In this document: in pieces, positions 36,240 through 46,530 of the stretch | Numbering within the stretch: position 1 is the first letter of the stretch | Layout: each line of letters starts with the position of its first letter | Assembly (NCBI GenBank): GCA_963824905.1 | Contig: CAWGRH010000008.1 | Span: 310,001 to 374,000 of the forward strand | Reading direction: 5' to 3' | Origin: JAJPKK01 sp963824905 | Lineage (GTDB): Bacteria > Pseudomonadota > Alphaproteobacteria > Rhizobiales > Xanthobacteraceae | Length of the DNA stretch: 64,000 nucleotides | Position numbers and translations under genes: made by a program | The notes under the pieces: model-generated | The model's input: the letters and a program-made list of their open reading frames with translations, nothing else | Database searches by the model: none | Told to the model about the DNA's origin: nothing

Positions 36240-38198
36240 TCAGTCCGTATTCGAACCCTGGATCGTCCAGGTCAGCGGCGCCGAGCCCGCACCGAGAGCC
36301 TGCGAGACTGCAGTCCCGTTCATGAGCCACATCGCGACGCTGCCGGCCGACGTGTCGCGCCACAGAATGTCGCTCTTGCCGTCGCCATTGAAGTCGCCGG
36401 TCTGCGCGACCGTCCAGTTCGTGCCGACGTTGCCAAGGCTGCCCGCCTGCAAGACCGACGTCCCCTGCACCATCAGCCACACTGCCAGATTGTTGCTGCT
36501 GTCACGCCAGAGAATGTCGCTGTAACCATCCGCATTGAAGTCGCCGGTCCCGACCACCGACCACGCCGCCGTCGCCGCCGGAGGACTGCCGAATTGCGCG
36601 ACCTGGAGGCCATTCATGAACCAGATCGCAAGGACGCCATCGGTATTTTCGAACAGGATGTCGGTCTTGCCGTCGCCGTCGAAATCGCCCGTACCGACGA
36701 CTTTCCACACGCTTGGCAAGGTGCCGATGGCGCCGGCCTGTGAAACCTGTGCGCCGTTCATCAGCCAGATTGCGAGATCGCCGCTCGCATCCTCCCACAG
36801 AATGTCGCCCTTGCCGTCGCCGTCGAAGTCGCCGATGCCGACTACGTTCCAGCCAGGCGCCGAAGGGGCGCTCGCAGCCTGGGACACCTGGACCCCATTC
36901 ATGAACCAGATGGCGACATTGCCGCTGGTGTCGTTCCACAACAGATCGGCCTTTCCGTCGCCGTTGAAGTCGCGTTGCCCGACGATCTTCCAGACGTTGG
37001 CATCTACCTGACCGAGCCCGCCTCCCTGTAGCAGTTGATTTCCATTCATCAACCAGATCGCGCCGTTGCCGCTCGTGTCGCGCCAGGCGATGTCGCTCTT
37101 GCGGTCGCTGTTGAAGTCATGGGCGATCGGCGGCAACTGCAGTCGTCCAATCTGATTGGCGTTTACCTCGGCAAACCACAGTGCGCCATCGGGACCCGCA
37201 GTGATGTACCAGGGACCGCTGCCGACCGTGGGGATGGCGAATTCGGCGACAACCCCCGCTGTCGTGATCCTGCCAATGTTATTCCCTTCTCCCTCGGTGA
37301 ACCACAACGCCCCGTCCGCACCCGCCGTGATACCCAAAGGAAAGGCACCCGGATTCGGAATAGGAAATTCGGTGACGACACCCGCGGTCGTAATCCTGCC
37401 GATGCTGTTGGCCGAGCTCTCGGCGAACCACAGTGCACCATCCGGACCGACCGTGATGCCCTGACCGCCGCCGTTCGGCGTGGGAATGGGAAATTCGGTG
37501 ATTACACCCGCGGTCGTGATCCGGCCGATATTGGGGCCGCAGGCTTCCGTGAACCACAGCGCGCCGTCCGGCCCCGCCGTGATGTCGGCGGGCGAGACAC
37601 CGGCCGTCGGGATGTTGTATTCCGTAAAAACGCCTGCAGTGGTGATCCGTCCGATCTTGTTGGTAAGGCTCTCGGTGAACCACAGCGCGCCGTCCGGCCC
37701 CACCGTGATGCCGGTGGGGCTGCTGTTCGCCGTGGGGATCGGAAATTCGGTGACCATACCTGCAGTGGTGATCCGCCCGATCGCGCCCGCGGTTTGCTCG
37801 GTGAACCACAGCGCGCCGTCCGGACCCGCCGTGATGCCGAAGGGGCCGCTATTGGCCGTGGGGGTCGGATATTCGGTCACCACGCCTGCGGTGGTGATCC
37901 GTCCGATCTGGGTGATCTCGGTAAACCACAACGCGCCGTCCGGACCCTGCGCGATACCCAACGGAGCGGAACCCGCAGTCGGAACAGGAAATTCAGTGAT
38001 GGCTTGCGCGTGGATCGCCGCGGGCCACGCCAACGCTAGGCCCGTTGCTACGGCGCACGTAACTCGCGTCAACCATCCGCTCCCCGCGCCACGTCCACGG
38101 CACTTGTCGCATCGCAGCGTTCGTGCGCGTACCCACTTGGCAGCAACACCCGTAAATTTGCCGGTCAGCTCTTGACGGCGACTGATACTGCGAGACAT
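36240..38198 (-). CDS. secreted two-propeller protein with Vgb-like and FG-GAP repeats
   Basis: 652-aa protein with a long basic N-terminus and a hydrophobic export segment (about residues 40-64, ending AAIHAQ). Seven virginiamycin-B-lyase-like repeats follow, each with GPDGALWFTE and IGRITTAGVVTEFP at 42-residue spacing. Then come six FG-GAP/VCBS repeats with calcium-site motifs such as DFNGDGKSDILW and IWLMNG, spaced about 62 residues. The Vgb part may be purely structural; antibiotic lyase activity should not be assumed. AGGGAG lies eight bases before the ATG at 38198. It reads in the same direction as the frameshifted di-heme gene, 86 bases upstream, and may be its partner. Confidence 0.85.
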   Translation of the reverse strand: MSRSISRRQELTGKFTGVAAKWVRARTLRCDKCRGRGAGSGWLTRVTCAVATGLALAWPAAIHAQAITEFPVPTAGSAPLGIAQGPDGALWFTEITQIGRITTAGVVTEYPTPTANSGPFGITAGPDGALWFTEQTAGAIGRITTAGMVTEFPIPTANSSPTGITVGPDGALWFTESLTNKIGRITTAGVFTEYNIPTAGVSPADITAGPDGALWFTEACGPNIGRITTAGVITEFPIPTPNGGGQGITVGPDGALWFAESSANSIGRITTAGVVTEFPIPNPGAFPLGITAGADGALWFTEGEGNNIGRITTAGVVAEFAIPTVGSGPWYITAGPDGALWFAEVNANQIGRLQLPPIAHDFNSDRKSDIAWRDTSGNGAIWLMNGNQLLQGGGLGQVDANVWKIVGQRDFNGDGKADLLWNDTSGNVAIWFMNGVQVSQAASAPSAPGWNVVGIGDFDGDGKGDILWEDASGDLAIWLMNGAQVSQAGAIGTLPSVWKVVGTGDFDGDGKTDILFENTDGVLAIWFMNGLQVAQFGSPPAATAAWSVVGTGDFNADGYSDILWRDSSNNLAVWLMVQGTSVLQAGSLGNVGTNWTVAQTGDFNGDGKSDILWRDTSAGSVAMWLMNGTAVSQALGAGSAPLTWTIQGSNTD

Positions 38199-38284
38199 CG
38201 ACTCGCTCCCTGTCAATTCATGCCGTCACTGCGCCGGCACGCCGCCGTACGGTAGACTCGCCACATCGCTTCCTCTGGTGTGGC

Positions 38285-41200
38285 TCATAATGAGTACAAA
38301 AACGCGCGCAGCTGTTGAAGCTGTGTCGCACTTAAGTTGTTCAACAGGCCTATCATGTTCAACTTTTGAACCTCCGGCCCGTCATGTAGAAAAGCCGCTT
38401 CGATCGCATCGCAACCCCGCCCATCGTGCATGAGAAAGTCGCAGGCTGGATTCAGCGGGGCGGCCGTATTCCTGTGGGAGTCGCCCACAAAGCGGTTAAA
38501 GCGCAGTCCCTTCAATGGCGGCGTACGAATCTTCTGCACGTAGTTTGTAAACTGATCGAATACCAGCCCGGTTACCTGGTCTCTAATCAAGTGGCTCGCC
38601 TGGGCATTCGCTTGGGCGATATGCGATAGGTAGCCCATATCATGCATCAACAAATCCGTCCCAAGATAGGACAGAAATGGATAAGCCGGGGGCGCGATGT
38701 GTGTCGTCAAACGGTCGCGAAAAGGCTTGGTCAGCATGGTCTGGTTTGGATCGGGTATGATAATCTTACCTATCGGGTGACACACATTGCACTTTGTTTG
38801 TATGAACAGCTGCTCACCTGCGACCACATCCGGCAGAGCAACCGTCAACTCGGAGCGGGTCAGGATACCGAGCCACCGCGCATAATCGGCCATCCGATCA
38901 ATATCTGTTTCGGATAGGTCCGCGTTGCCCGTGAGCCCCTGGGGGTTCTTCTTGGTAAGACAGTTCAGGTTGGCTGGACCACAATTGGGGCCGTTGTAGC
39001 GGATCGGGAACGGCACCGTCGGGTTACGACCATAAAGCGTGGCATATCCCTCGCGCGTCGTCATATTCATTTCGACGAATGCGGCATTGGCGACCTGGTC
39101 CTCGAGAGAGACGCGATCACCAATCCATCCGAATCGGCCGATATAGCAATCCGTCAAGGTGCCGCTCGTGCATGTCAGCTTTTTGTCGCCCAAAACGCCG
39201 CCACGCGTTCCCGCAGTCCAAACAATCTCCCCGGCCGTCGCCTGCGCGATCGCGCACGCGCTGCCAGGGGGCGGGTTCGGTTGTGCCGAGCATCCCGCCC
39301 CACCGCCATACACGTTGTCGACCTGGTTCTGCCGCCAAGCCAAAATCGTCTGATTGGGTATCGCCTCTATCGCGCCCAGGTTACCGAGGCGTTTGCCGTT
39401 GAGGAGCATGAACCCGACTCCTCCGTTGGCCGTTGTTGCGTTCTGTATGGCAGTGCCGTTGATGTCGCTACATGTTGCCGGCCACTTGTTAATGGGCTGA
39501 CCGTTCCCAGGAACCAGGTAGGCTGAGCACGACGAAAGGCTATCGAACGGGGTTTTGAAGCCCGTCAGGTTCACTTGCTGCGGGTAATAAGTATAGTTTT
39601 TACCGGATATCGGTCCGAGCTCCTTATTGAGACGCGGAGTACTCACCACGATTTGGTTCGGACTGGCGTCGCCATAGCTCCAGGTAAAGGTGTAATCCTG
39701 ACCGTTTCCGATCAGGGGATAGGTCGTGTGAAAGCTGTCTCCGTAGAAGTTCATCATCTTGTTGCTGTAGATCTGGCCCGCCGAAACCTCCAAAGGTTTG
39801 GAGTGCGTCGAATCATCGATGCGGCTCAAGGCACGAGCCAAATCGAAAAAGACCAGCTTCATGGGCTTTATGTCCCCTGTGAAGGTATAGTCCTTGCCAT
39901 TCACATAGGGGTTGTAGGGCACATTGGTCTTCATGTAGGTCTTCGACGCATCAAGCATGCCGAGCGGATTGATCGGAATTCCACTGCCGTTACGCACGTG
40001 GCACCCGTCACAGGTATAATCATGAAAAGGCGCCGGAGCCGTCGCTGGGTCAAAGGACGCCGGGAATCTCACGGTGGGGAAGCATGGACCGGAGGTGCAG
40101 GAGGCAATTGAGCTGCTGGTACATTCCCTGCGACCGGTATTCGTCGTGCCACAATACCCTTCCTCTGATGCCTTCCGCGAAGTCCTCTGGAGCCGACTCC
40201 ATATGGTTGGTCATGAGCAACGTATGGTAAAACTCTAAATCCGTGTAATTGCGGCCCACCATGGCCATCTTGTCATCGGCTTCGTTGGCGATGGGAAGAT
40301 ACAGGCTGAAGAGGCTCGCGTTATGCACCTGCTCATAGATGCTGCAGCGCTCAGTCGGACTGCAGCGGCCGACCGTGCCTGTGGGGATTTGGTAGAATGA
40401 CACCGGCATCTGCATGCCGGGAACACCGGCCAACAAGAAGGATGTCCTGCCGTATTGGTTGGGGCCCTTCGTACTGGAGGTCAAACATGTTCGCAGCCAT
40501 GATGGCGGCCTGCCAATCGGGTGAATTTGGCCACTGGCCGCCCCAGCCATTGGGATGAAGCTCATAGTCGAGGCCGCACTGGCGTAACTTCACCACGTTC
40601 TGTTCGCCACATCGGCGAGGCTGCACTGCCTCGGGTAGAGGTAGTGCTGAGCCACGAAGATTCCTGATCCTATTGCTGTCTCTTGATACGAGAACTGTCC
40701 CAGGAAGGGATTGAGCACGGCCTGGGGGTACACATCGTTTGCCCAGGTCAGCTGGACGGGTGGCTGTCCGTTCCACGCACCGGGCCAAGGAAAATGATGT
40801 TGCAGGTCAAGCTTGCCGAAGTTTATCGGAAACTGTATCAGCGCATTATTGAACCAGCCGATCGGAGCTCGTGCTGCTGAGCAATTTCAGGTTATCAGGT
40901 TGATACTGCCCTACATACTGAAGGTTGCGGGCATTCTGGACGTCTTTTTTCACCGGGTCGAGATCAAAACCCGCCATGACGAATGTGCATGATGTAATCG
41001 TCGCCGGCGTCGTCGTATTCGGTTTGCAGTGGTTGGGGTTTGCCGCGTTTCCGCCGGGAAACACCGACCAGGGCCAGGGGCCGTTCGGCCAGTCCGGTAG
41101 ACCCTTTCCGCAGCACGCATTGAACCCGTCGTTCATATCGGAAATGTAGTCGGCGTAGCAAACAACACTCAGCGGGCCGTCTACTAACTGTGAATAGCAG

Positions 41201-41866
41201 TTGTGTGACATATACCAGGGCATCTGGGGGGCGTAAGTGGTGCCGTCCGTGATCACGAACCCGGATGTAGCCGTCGGAGGTTCGTCGCCGATCGGGCGCT
41301 CCACAATATCGTTACTGCCCCGGTTCCAATACATGGACACCGACAGCTTGACTTCTATACATGGAAGGGAATTAGGACGGGTCAGGATCGCTAGGATTGT
41401 TAGGATTTTGGCAATATAAAACAGTTGGAGTGCATGGAACGTCGTAGCTGGCCGGATTAGGCGGGCATCTTTTAGCGTTTTGGATTGCTGTGGATTTCTT
41501 GAAATCGTAGAGCGTATCGGTTCTGGTGATGCCGATAATGCTATTGACACCGGTTTCGATCATACATTGCGGGTTCGTTTTCTTGTTGGCGGTACACCAG
41601 TCTTTGTTGGCTTGTGGAAGGGCGGCATAAGGGAGGATAAGAGCCTCATCGAGCTCGTTGTGTGCATAAGTACCCAGCTTTTGATGCCAGGGAACGTCGG
41701 AGTATGATTCGCACACCACATAAAGTGGGGTGGTAGTGCCCGGGCACGGCACGCCGCTATTAACTACGGGGGGCCAATAGCTGGGGCGGCTTTGAGCAGA
41801 CGCGGCAGCAACAAAGGTCCCCAAAGTCAAGGCGGCAATCAAGCCAGCCATGGTCAGGCGTCTCAT
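38285..41866 (-). pseudogene. large secreted di-heme protein gene with about five frameshifts
   Basis: Read through successive frames, this is one gene of about 1190 codons. It starts with a signal peptide (MRRLTMAGLIAALTLGTFVA) at 41866 and ends at 38285. Two c-type heme sites are visible: CDGCH near 40005 and CNVCH near 38785. The last 595 codons (frame from 40072) include MADYARWLGILTRSELTVALPDVVAGEQLF-like sequence (split here: ADYARWLGILTRSE, then LPDVVAGEQLFIQ) that resembles di-heme oxidoreductases. Frame changes are needed near 41375, 40870, 40605, 40462 and 40077; the last two fall in runs of four C on the coding strand. Composition is lower in GC than neighbouring genes. No family is known to me for the N-terminal 600 residues. 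Confidence 0.7.
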
Positions 41867-42425
41867 GTCCGTGACCCTCGTCCGTCTGCTGATGGCGAGC
41901 AAAAGAAGCAGCGGTGCAAGCACGGGCTTCATGCGAATTCTCCGTTGTGCAATCGGGCTGCTCTGATCGACAGGCGATCGGCAGCTTTACGTCTGTTGAC
42001 ATTCGAATTGGGACGCAGACGCCAAGCCCCACAGAGGGGGAGGTGCGGTACCTCTACACCGGCCCGCGCAGTCCGTGCAATATACCAGTCATTGCCAGCG
42101 TGTTCGCCGGGCGGTTATGCCGCGCGTGGCTCCGGGGCGGCCGATCCTGTGTTGCCGGCTCCGCGGCGAGGACGACTTAAGACAGAAGCCCCGGTGGCGG
42201 CCCGGAGCTTTCGTATCGATGACCTGTAGAACGTGTAGTTGAAGGCCCAGCCGAGCTGCGGTCGTCTCTCGTCGCCAACACCGCCGGTGGTGACTTCCGG
42301 CGGTCACGACCGCTTCACCGCTACACGGCGCAACGGCCCACTGGCTCGCTCGCGATGTCCCCGCGCGTGTCACTGCCGATTCGACAAGGCAATCCAGCTC
42401 GTTGCAGAAGCTGTTTTGCGTCGGC
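41867..42425. other. intergenic region upstream of the di-heme gene
   Basis: About 560 bases between the start of the di-heme gene and the end of the beta-barrel gene, both on the minus strand. Open frames here have no protein-like composition. It should hold the di-heme promoter; no hairpin, repeat or RNA gene was identified. Confidence 0.35.
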
Positions 42426-43268
42426 TCAGAACTTGAAGTTGACGCCGGCCCGGGCAAGCCCGCCCTTGATGCTGGCCGATGTCGCAACGCCGGCTCCGAA
42501 GAAGGGGACGCCGACCGCGTTGAGCTGGTTGAGCGTCGGCAGCGCATAGCCGGCGGTGCCAAGATCGTAATAGAGATATTCGCCCTTCACCGTCCAATGC
42601 GGCGCGAACATCCACTCCACGCCGCCGCCCACGGTCCAACCCGTCAGGGTGGACGATGAATTGGCGAGCACCGACGGCGACGGGCCGCAGAAGCAGGGCC
42701 CAACGACGGTCTCGGTCAACTGCATGCTCGACTTCACGCCACCATAGGCCAAGCCGCCGGTGGCATAGAACAGCAGCGGATCGGACGGAGTCCAGCCGAG
42801 CCGGGCGCGGACCGTCCCAAGATAAGAGAGCCGCTCTCCGGCCGTTGCCACGACATTGGTGGTGGCACCTCCGATAGGGGCGCTCACCAGAGAGGTCGTG
42901 GCGGAGCCGTCGATGTTTGCCCCGGAGAAATCAGTCTCGACGCCATAGACCAACCGGCCCACCTGCCAGTTGTAGCCAAACTCCACGCCGCCGAGGAATC
43001 CGTTCGGGTTGACCGGGATAGAGGCCGGAATGGCGCCGGCGAGCGCGGGGCCGAAGTCAGGGCACCCCCCCAACGCGGGGTTACAGAATCCCGCGGCCGA
43101 GTTGGTCACGGTGCTGTCGAGATAGCCCCATCCGAGCGTCAGGCCCCAATAGGCGCCGGTCCAGCTTGACGGCACGTAAGGCGCTGCCTTCAACGGCATG
43201 TCCGCCGCGAACGCCGAGCCCGACATGATCGCGGTGAGAAGTGCGACTGCAGGAAGTGACAGCTTCAT
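42426..43268 (-). CDS. outer-membrane beta-barrel protein (Omp25/31-like)
   Basis: 280-aa porin-like protein with a signal peptide (MKLSLPAVALLTAIMSGSAF, cleaved after AFA) and DMPLKAAPYV, the usual mature N-terminus of rhizobial Omp25/Omp31-type barrels. Alternating strands are seen throughout (WTGAYWGLTLGWGYLD, GGVEFGYNWQVGRLVYG, LSYLGTVRARLGWTP, HWTVKGEYLYYDLG), and it ends in ARAGVNFKF with a terminal Phe typical of BAM substrates. The in-frame stretch upstream of 43268 lacks signal character. Confidence 0.9.
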   Translation of the reverse strand: MKLSLPAVALLTAIMSGSAFAADMPLKAAPYVPSSWTGAYWGLTLGWGYLDSTVTNSAAGFCNPALGGCPDFGPALAGAIPASIPVNPNGFLGGVEFGYNWQVGRLVYGVETDFSGANIDGSATTSLVSAPIGGATTNVVATAGERLSYLGTVRARLGWTPSDPLLFYATGGLAYGGVKSSMQLTETVVGPCFCGPSPSVLANSSSTLTGWTVGGGVEWMFAPHWTVKGEYLYYDLGTAGYALPTLNQLNAVGVPFFGAGVATSASIKGGLARAGVNFKF

Positions 43269-43498
43269 GATGTCGACCCTCGAATGCCGCGCAAATTGTA
43301 GCTTATCTACTGATGCAACGATGTAACCGCTCGGCAACACGGTTCGTCTATTTCTGCCACGGCCGTCGAGGCGCGGCGGCAAACGTCGTTGTTTTGACCG
43401 TGTTTTGATCGATGCGGTCAGGTGAGCTTTCAATCAACAGGGCAACTGCGTACGATGTTCGCGGCCGCAATCTGCCGATCCCGCCTGAGAACATCAAA

Positions 43499-44038
43499 AT
43501 GCGCTTCGTCACCTTCATTCTCGCGATGATTGCCGCAAGCAGCCTTGCGCATGCGCAGGGCTGGACGGAGTACCGATACCCAGACGATGGATTTGCGGTC
43601 GCCTTTCCCGCCGAGCCGAAAATTGAAACCACGTCTTACCAGGCCCCCGGCGGCCGCCCGGTGGAAGCGCGCGCCTATTCCGTCGTGCGGGAGGGCGGCG
43701 AGTTCAAGGTCACGGTCGCCGATCTGTCGTCTACCGAGATGTCAGAAGGCAACGTCATGGCCTATGCGATGCTGATGCTATCGCGAGAGGGGGAGATAAA
43801 GTTCGACATTCCCCATAGCACGCGTCGAATCATTGGCCGGCAAGCGAGCATCGACGGGGCGAACGGCAGCCAGATTTATGCGTCTGTCTTCTTTCACAAT
43901 CGGCGGCTTTATCAGATCGAGGGGACGGTGCCCGCCGGCGGCTCGACCGCTGACGGCATCCGCTTCCAGCAATCATTCGACTTCACCGATGGGTGGAGGC
44001 TGCCCGATGCGCTGAGCAATGAGCTCAGGACGCGATAG
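43499..44038 (+). CDS. exported protein of unknown function
   Basis: 179-aa protein with a signal peptide (MRFVTFILAMIAASSLAHAQ). The mature start WTEYRYPDDGFAVAFPAEPK is common to a family of small periplasmic alphaproteobacterial proteins, followed by a mixed alpha/beta region (FKVTVADLSSTEMSEGNVMA) and RLYQIEGTVPAG. Function unknown. The ATG at 43499 is chosen because it starts the signal; sequence before it is not coding-like. Confidence 0.75.
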   Translation: MRFVTFILAMIAASSLAHAQGWTEYRYPDDGFAVAFPAEPKIETTSYQAPGGRPVEARAYSVVREGGEFKVTVADLSSTEMSEGNVMAYAMLMLSREGEIKFDIPHSTRRIIGRQASIDGANGSQIYASVFFHNRRLYQIEGTVPAGGSTADGIRFQQSFDFTDGWRLPDALSNELRTR

Positions 44039-44209
44039 CGTCGTCGTCATTCCCGGGACTTGTCGGCCGCACGTGTAATCCGGGGGCGATCCGATCCATT
44101 CGCAGGCCGCCGTTAGCGTGATTTTATGGCTCGTGTCGTGAATTGAATTGGCATTCGCGACGTTGCCGTGTCATCGGCAGGTCGGGGTCCCTGGCATGGG
44201 AGGCCGCAG

Positions 44210-45304
44210 ATGAGTCCTTCGAGGCGAAAATTCCTGGCAACTATTGCCGGAACGGGCGGCGCGATGCTGCTCGGTCCGGATCGCCTCTACTCAGCCGAGG
44301 TCGATCCGCGCGTCGAGCAGATCGTCTCGAGCACGATTGCGGTCGACATGCACAGCCACGTGCAGATGCGGTTCTTGAGGAACCCGGAAGATACCAGGCC
44401 GGATCCGGAGCTCGATATCGCGGGCGAAATGAAGCGCGCCGGGTTCTCGGCGGTTTGCCAGACCTACGCCCTGGACGCTCTCGGGAGCCAGGAAGTGGGC
44501 AACTATCCCAAGTACTTTCTTCAGACGCTCGCGTTCGAGGATCGGCTGCTCGCGCAGAATCATATGGGCCGCGCCCTGAACTTCAAGGACCTGCAGGCCG
44601 CCCACGACCGCAAGCAGCCGATCATCATTCAGGCCGTCGAAGGCGCGGAGTTCATCGAGGGGCGCCTGGAACGCATCGAGGAAGCCTACAAGCGAGGCTT
44701 GAGAATTCTGCAGCCTCTTCACGAGCGCGACGACAACGTTTCACCTCTTGGTGATGTCTACACGGCTCCGGCACCGCATCTGGGTGGACTGACGCCTTTC
44801 GGTGCGCAGGTCATCAGGGAATGCAACCGGCTGGGCATGCTGGTGGATATCACGCACGGCACCCAAGCGACGGTGCTCGCCGCATTGAAAGTGGCCACCA
44901 AGCCCATGATCCTCTCGCACACCCGCCTGACCCCTGCGTCAGGCACGAGGGGCGTTACGGCGGATTTGGCGAGGCGATTGACCAGCAAAGAGCTTGCGCG
45001 CGAAGTAGCGGCAGCGGGCGGCGTCATCGGCGTGTGGTGGCGCCTGGTCACGACGATGGCGGATTATGTCGCGGGGATCAGGGACATGGTCGACGTGGCA
45101 GGCATCGACCATGTCGGCATCGGCACCGATACCGACCTCACGTCGTCCTACGCTCTTCCTTACACCAACAAAATCTGGGCGGACGAGAACGGCGGCTTCT
45201 TCTATGCGGTGGCCGGCGAGATGCTCAAGCAGGGCTTTACGCCTGAAGAGATCGGCAAGATTGGCGGCGGCAACTTCTGCCGCGTCTTCGCGAGCATTGC
45301 CTGA
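44210..45304 (+). CDS. M19 family membrane-dipeptidase-like amidohydrolase, Tat-exported
   Basis: 364-aa protein with a twin-arginine-like signal (MSPSRRKFLATIAGTGGAML). The M19 fold is indicated by AVDMHSHVQ (first metal His pair), IIIQAVEGAEFIEGRLER (bridging Glu), HERDDNVSPLGD, GMLVDITHGT, PMILSHTRL and HVGIGTDTD. It should hydrolyse a dipeptide or lactone outside the cytoplasm. GGGAGG six bases upstream supports the ATG at 44210 over the earlier ATG at 44168. Confidence 0.87.
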   Translation: MSPSRRKFLATIAGTGGAMLLGPDRLYSAEVDPRVEQIVSSTIAVDMHSHVQMRFLRNPEDTRPDPELDIAGEMKRAGFSAVCQTYALDALGSQEVGNYPKYFLQTLAFEDRLLAQNHMGRALNFKDLQAAHDRKQPIIIQAVEGAEFIEGRLERIEEAYKRGLRILQPLHERDDNVSPLGDVYTAPAPHLGGLTPFGAQVIRECNRLGMLVDITHGTQATVLAALKVATKPMILSHTRLTPASGTRGVTADLARRLTSKELAREVAAAGGVIGVWWRLVTTMADYVAGIRDMVDVAGIDHVGIGTDTDLTSSYALPYTNKIWADENGGFFYAVAGEMLKQGFTPEEIGKIGGGNFCRVFASIA

Positions 45305-45374
45305 GCCGGTCTTTTTGCGGCGGCCTGCTTTTGACGGAGAGTCGGAAGCGTCATCGACATGGGCGCCGCTTACC

Positions 45375-46298
45375 TTACCCCGCCATCCTATCCGCCTGGC
45401 CGGTCTTGAGCCTCGCCGCCCTCGCGCGCAGTGTTTCGCCCCAGGCCGCGGCCAACGCGGCCACGATTCCAAGCGCGAGCATCTGCCACGCCGGCGGATA
45501 GCCGAAGTCCAGCACGGCCGTGTCGAAGTTGACGCCGAGCGTTTCCCACACGGCAAAGCCGCGGCGAGCCCAGAGGAATCCTGCTTCGAGTGACGCCGCA
45601 ACGATGCACGACGCCGCCGCGAGCACCGCGAGCACCTTGGCGTTGGTGCCCAGGCCGTAGCGGGCCAGCACCCTCCAGGCCATGAGCCAGAAAAATATCG
45701 CGGTCAGCACGTATTGCTCGGTGTAGGTGCCGCGCGCCAGCAACACATGGAGGATCGCAAGGGAGCTGATGACATAGTTTGTGGTGTGCAGCCGCTGCCA
45801 GTTCTTCGCGCCCATGTATTTGACGGCGGCATCCACGGAGGTCGCGCCGAGGACGATCAACCCGATGGTCGAAAGTGTCGCGACAATCAGCGTCAGCCGC
45901 GTCGTCATATCGGTGGTGATGTTCGCAAAATCCCAGCGCCGGAAGGCGAAATAGATCACCATATGCGCGATCGTGTAGACGAGCGCCGTCACCCCGATCA
46001 TCCGCCGTACGTCGGCGAGCGCCGGCCAGCGGAATATCGCCACCGCAGGCGTCACCGCGAGAGCCATCAGCAGGATCACCGTCGCCCACACGCCCGACCA
46101 GTAGGTCAGCGCGGGGAGCGCCAGCGGCCAGGTGCTTCCGTAGCCGCCGGCGCCAACGAGCCAGGCAGTGCGGATGGCCGGCCACAGCATCAGCGCGAAC
46201 GTGGTGGCTTTCAGCCGGGAAAACCGGCGACTTCTATCTTGCCATGGCCAGATCAAACGCAAGCCGTCCTCCGCCGAATCCAAACCACCAGCGATCAT
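45375..46298 (-). CDS. ferric-reductase-like transmembrane protein (MsrQ/YedZ-like)
   Basis: About 307 aa with six or more transmembrane helices. His residues in TIAHMVIYFAFRRW, WQRLHTTNYVISSLAILHVL lie at positions where this superfamily binds heme b. MsrQ passes electrons to the periplasmic methionine sulfoxide reductase MsrP, but no msrP is beside it, and the C-terminal extension (LARYGLGTNAKV onward) adds helices. The start is uncertain: ATGs at 46298 and 46313 are both plausible. Confidence 0.78.
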   Translation of the reverse strand: MIAGGLDSAEDGLRLIWPWQDRSRRFSRLKATTFALMLWPAIRTAWLVGAGGYGSTWPLALPALTYWSGVWATVILLMALAVTPAVAIFRWPALADVRRMIGVTALVYTIAHMVIYFAFRRWDFANITTDMTTRLTLIVATLSTIGLIVLGATSVDAAVKYMGAKNWQRLHTTNYVISSLAILHVLLARGTYTEQYVLTAIFFWLMAWRVLARYGLGTNAKVLAVLAAASCIVAASLEAGFLWARRGFAVWETLGVNFDTAVLDFGYPPAWQMLALGIVAALAAAWGETLRARAARLKTGQADRMAG

Positions 46299-46530
46299 GA
46301 ACTGACAGAGCATATCACGCGCCGAAGTCGAGTTGCATGGCCGCACACGCTGCTCGCGGCCCACTGCTCATCCGCCCGGTTCAGCGAACAGCGGCGGTGC
46401 CCTCACGCGCGGCCCGGTCGGGATCGGTGCTTCGATTTGCGCGGGGCGCCGGCTGCGTTGTAAACGTAATATGGGTTGCGGCGGCCTCGCGCTGGCGTGA
46501 TCGGAGCCCGTCCCTCGGAGGAATTACGGA

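Noticed and set aside
36240..37900. Virginiamycin B lyase (antibiotic resistance)
   Set aside because: Only the propeller repeat resembles Vgb; the catalytic His/Glu set cannot be established, and the gene is fused to FG-GAP repeats.
36240..38198. Possible CRISPR-like array
   Set aside because: The regular repeats are coding (Vgb and FG-GAP protein repeats) with 126- and about 186-base periods, not short repeats with unique spacers.
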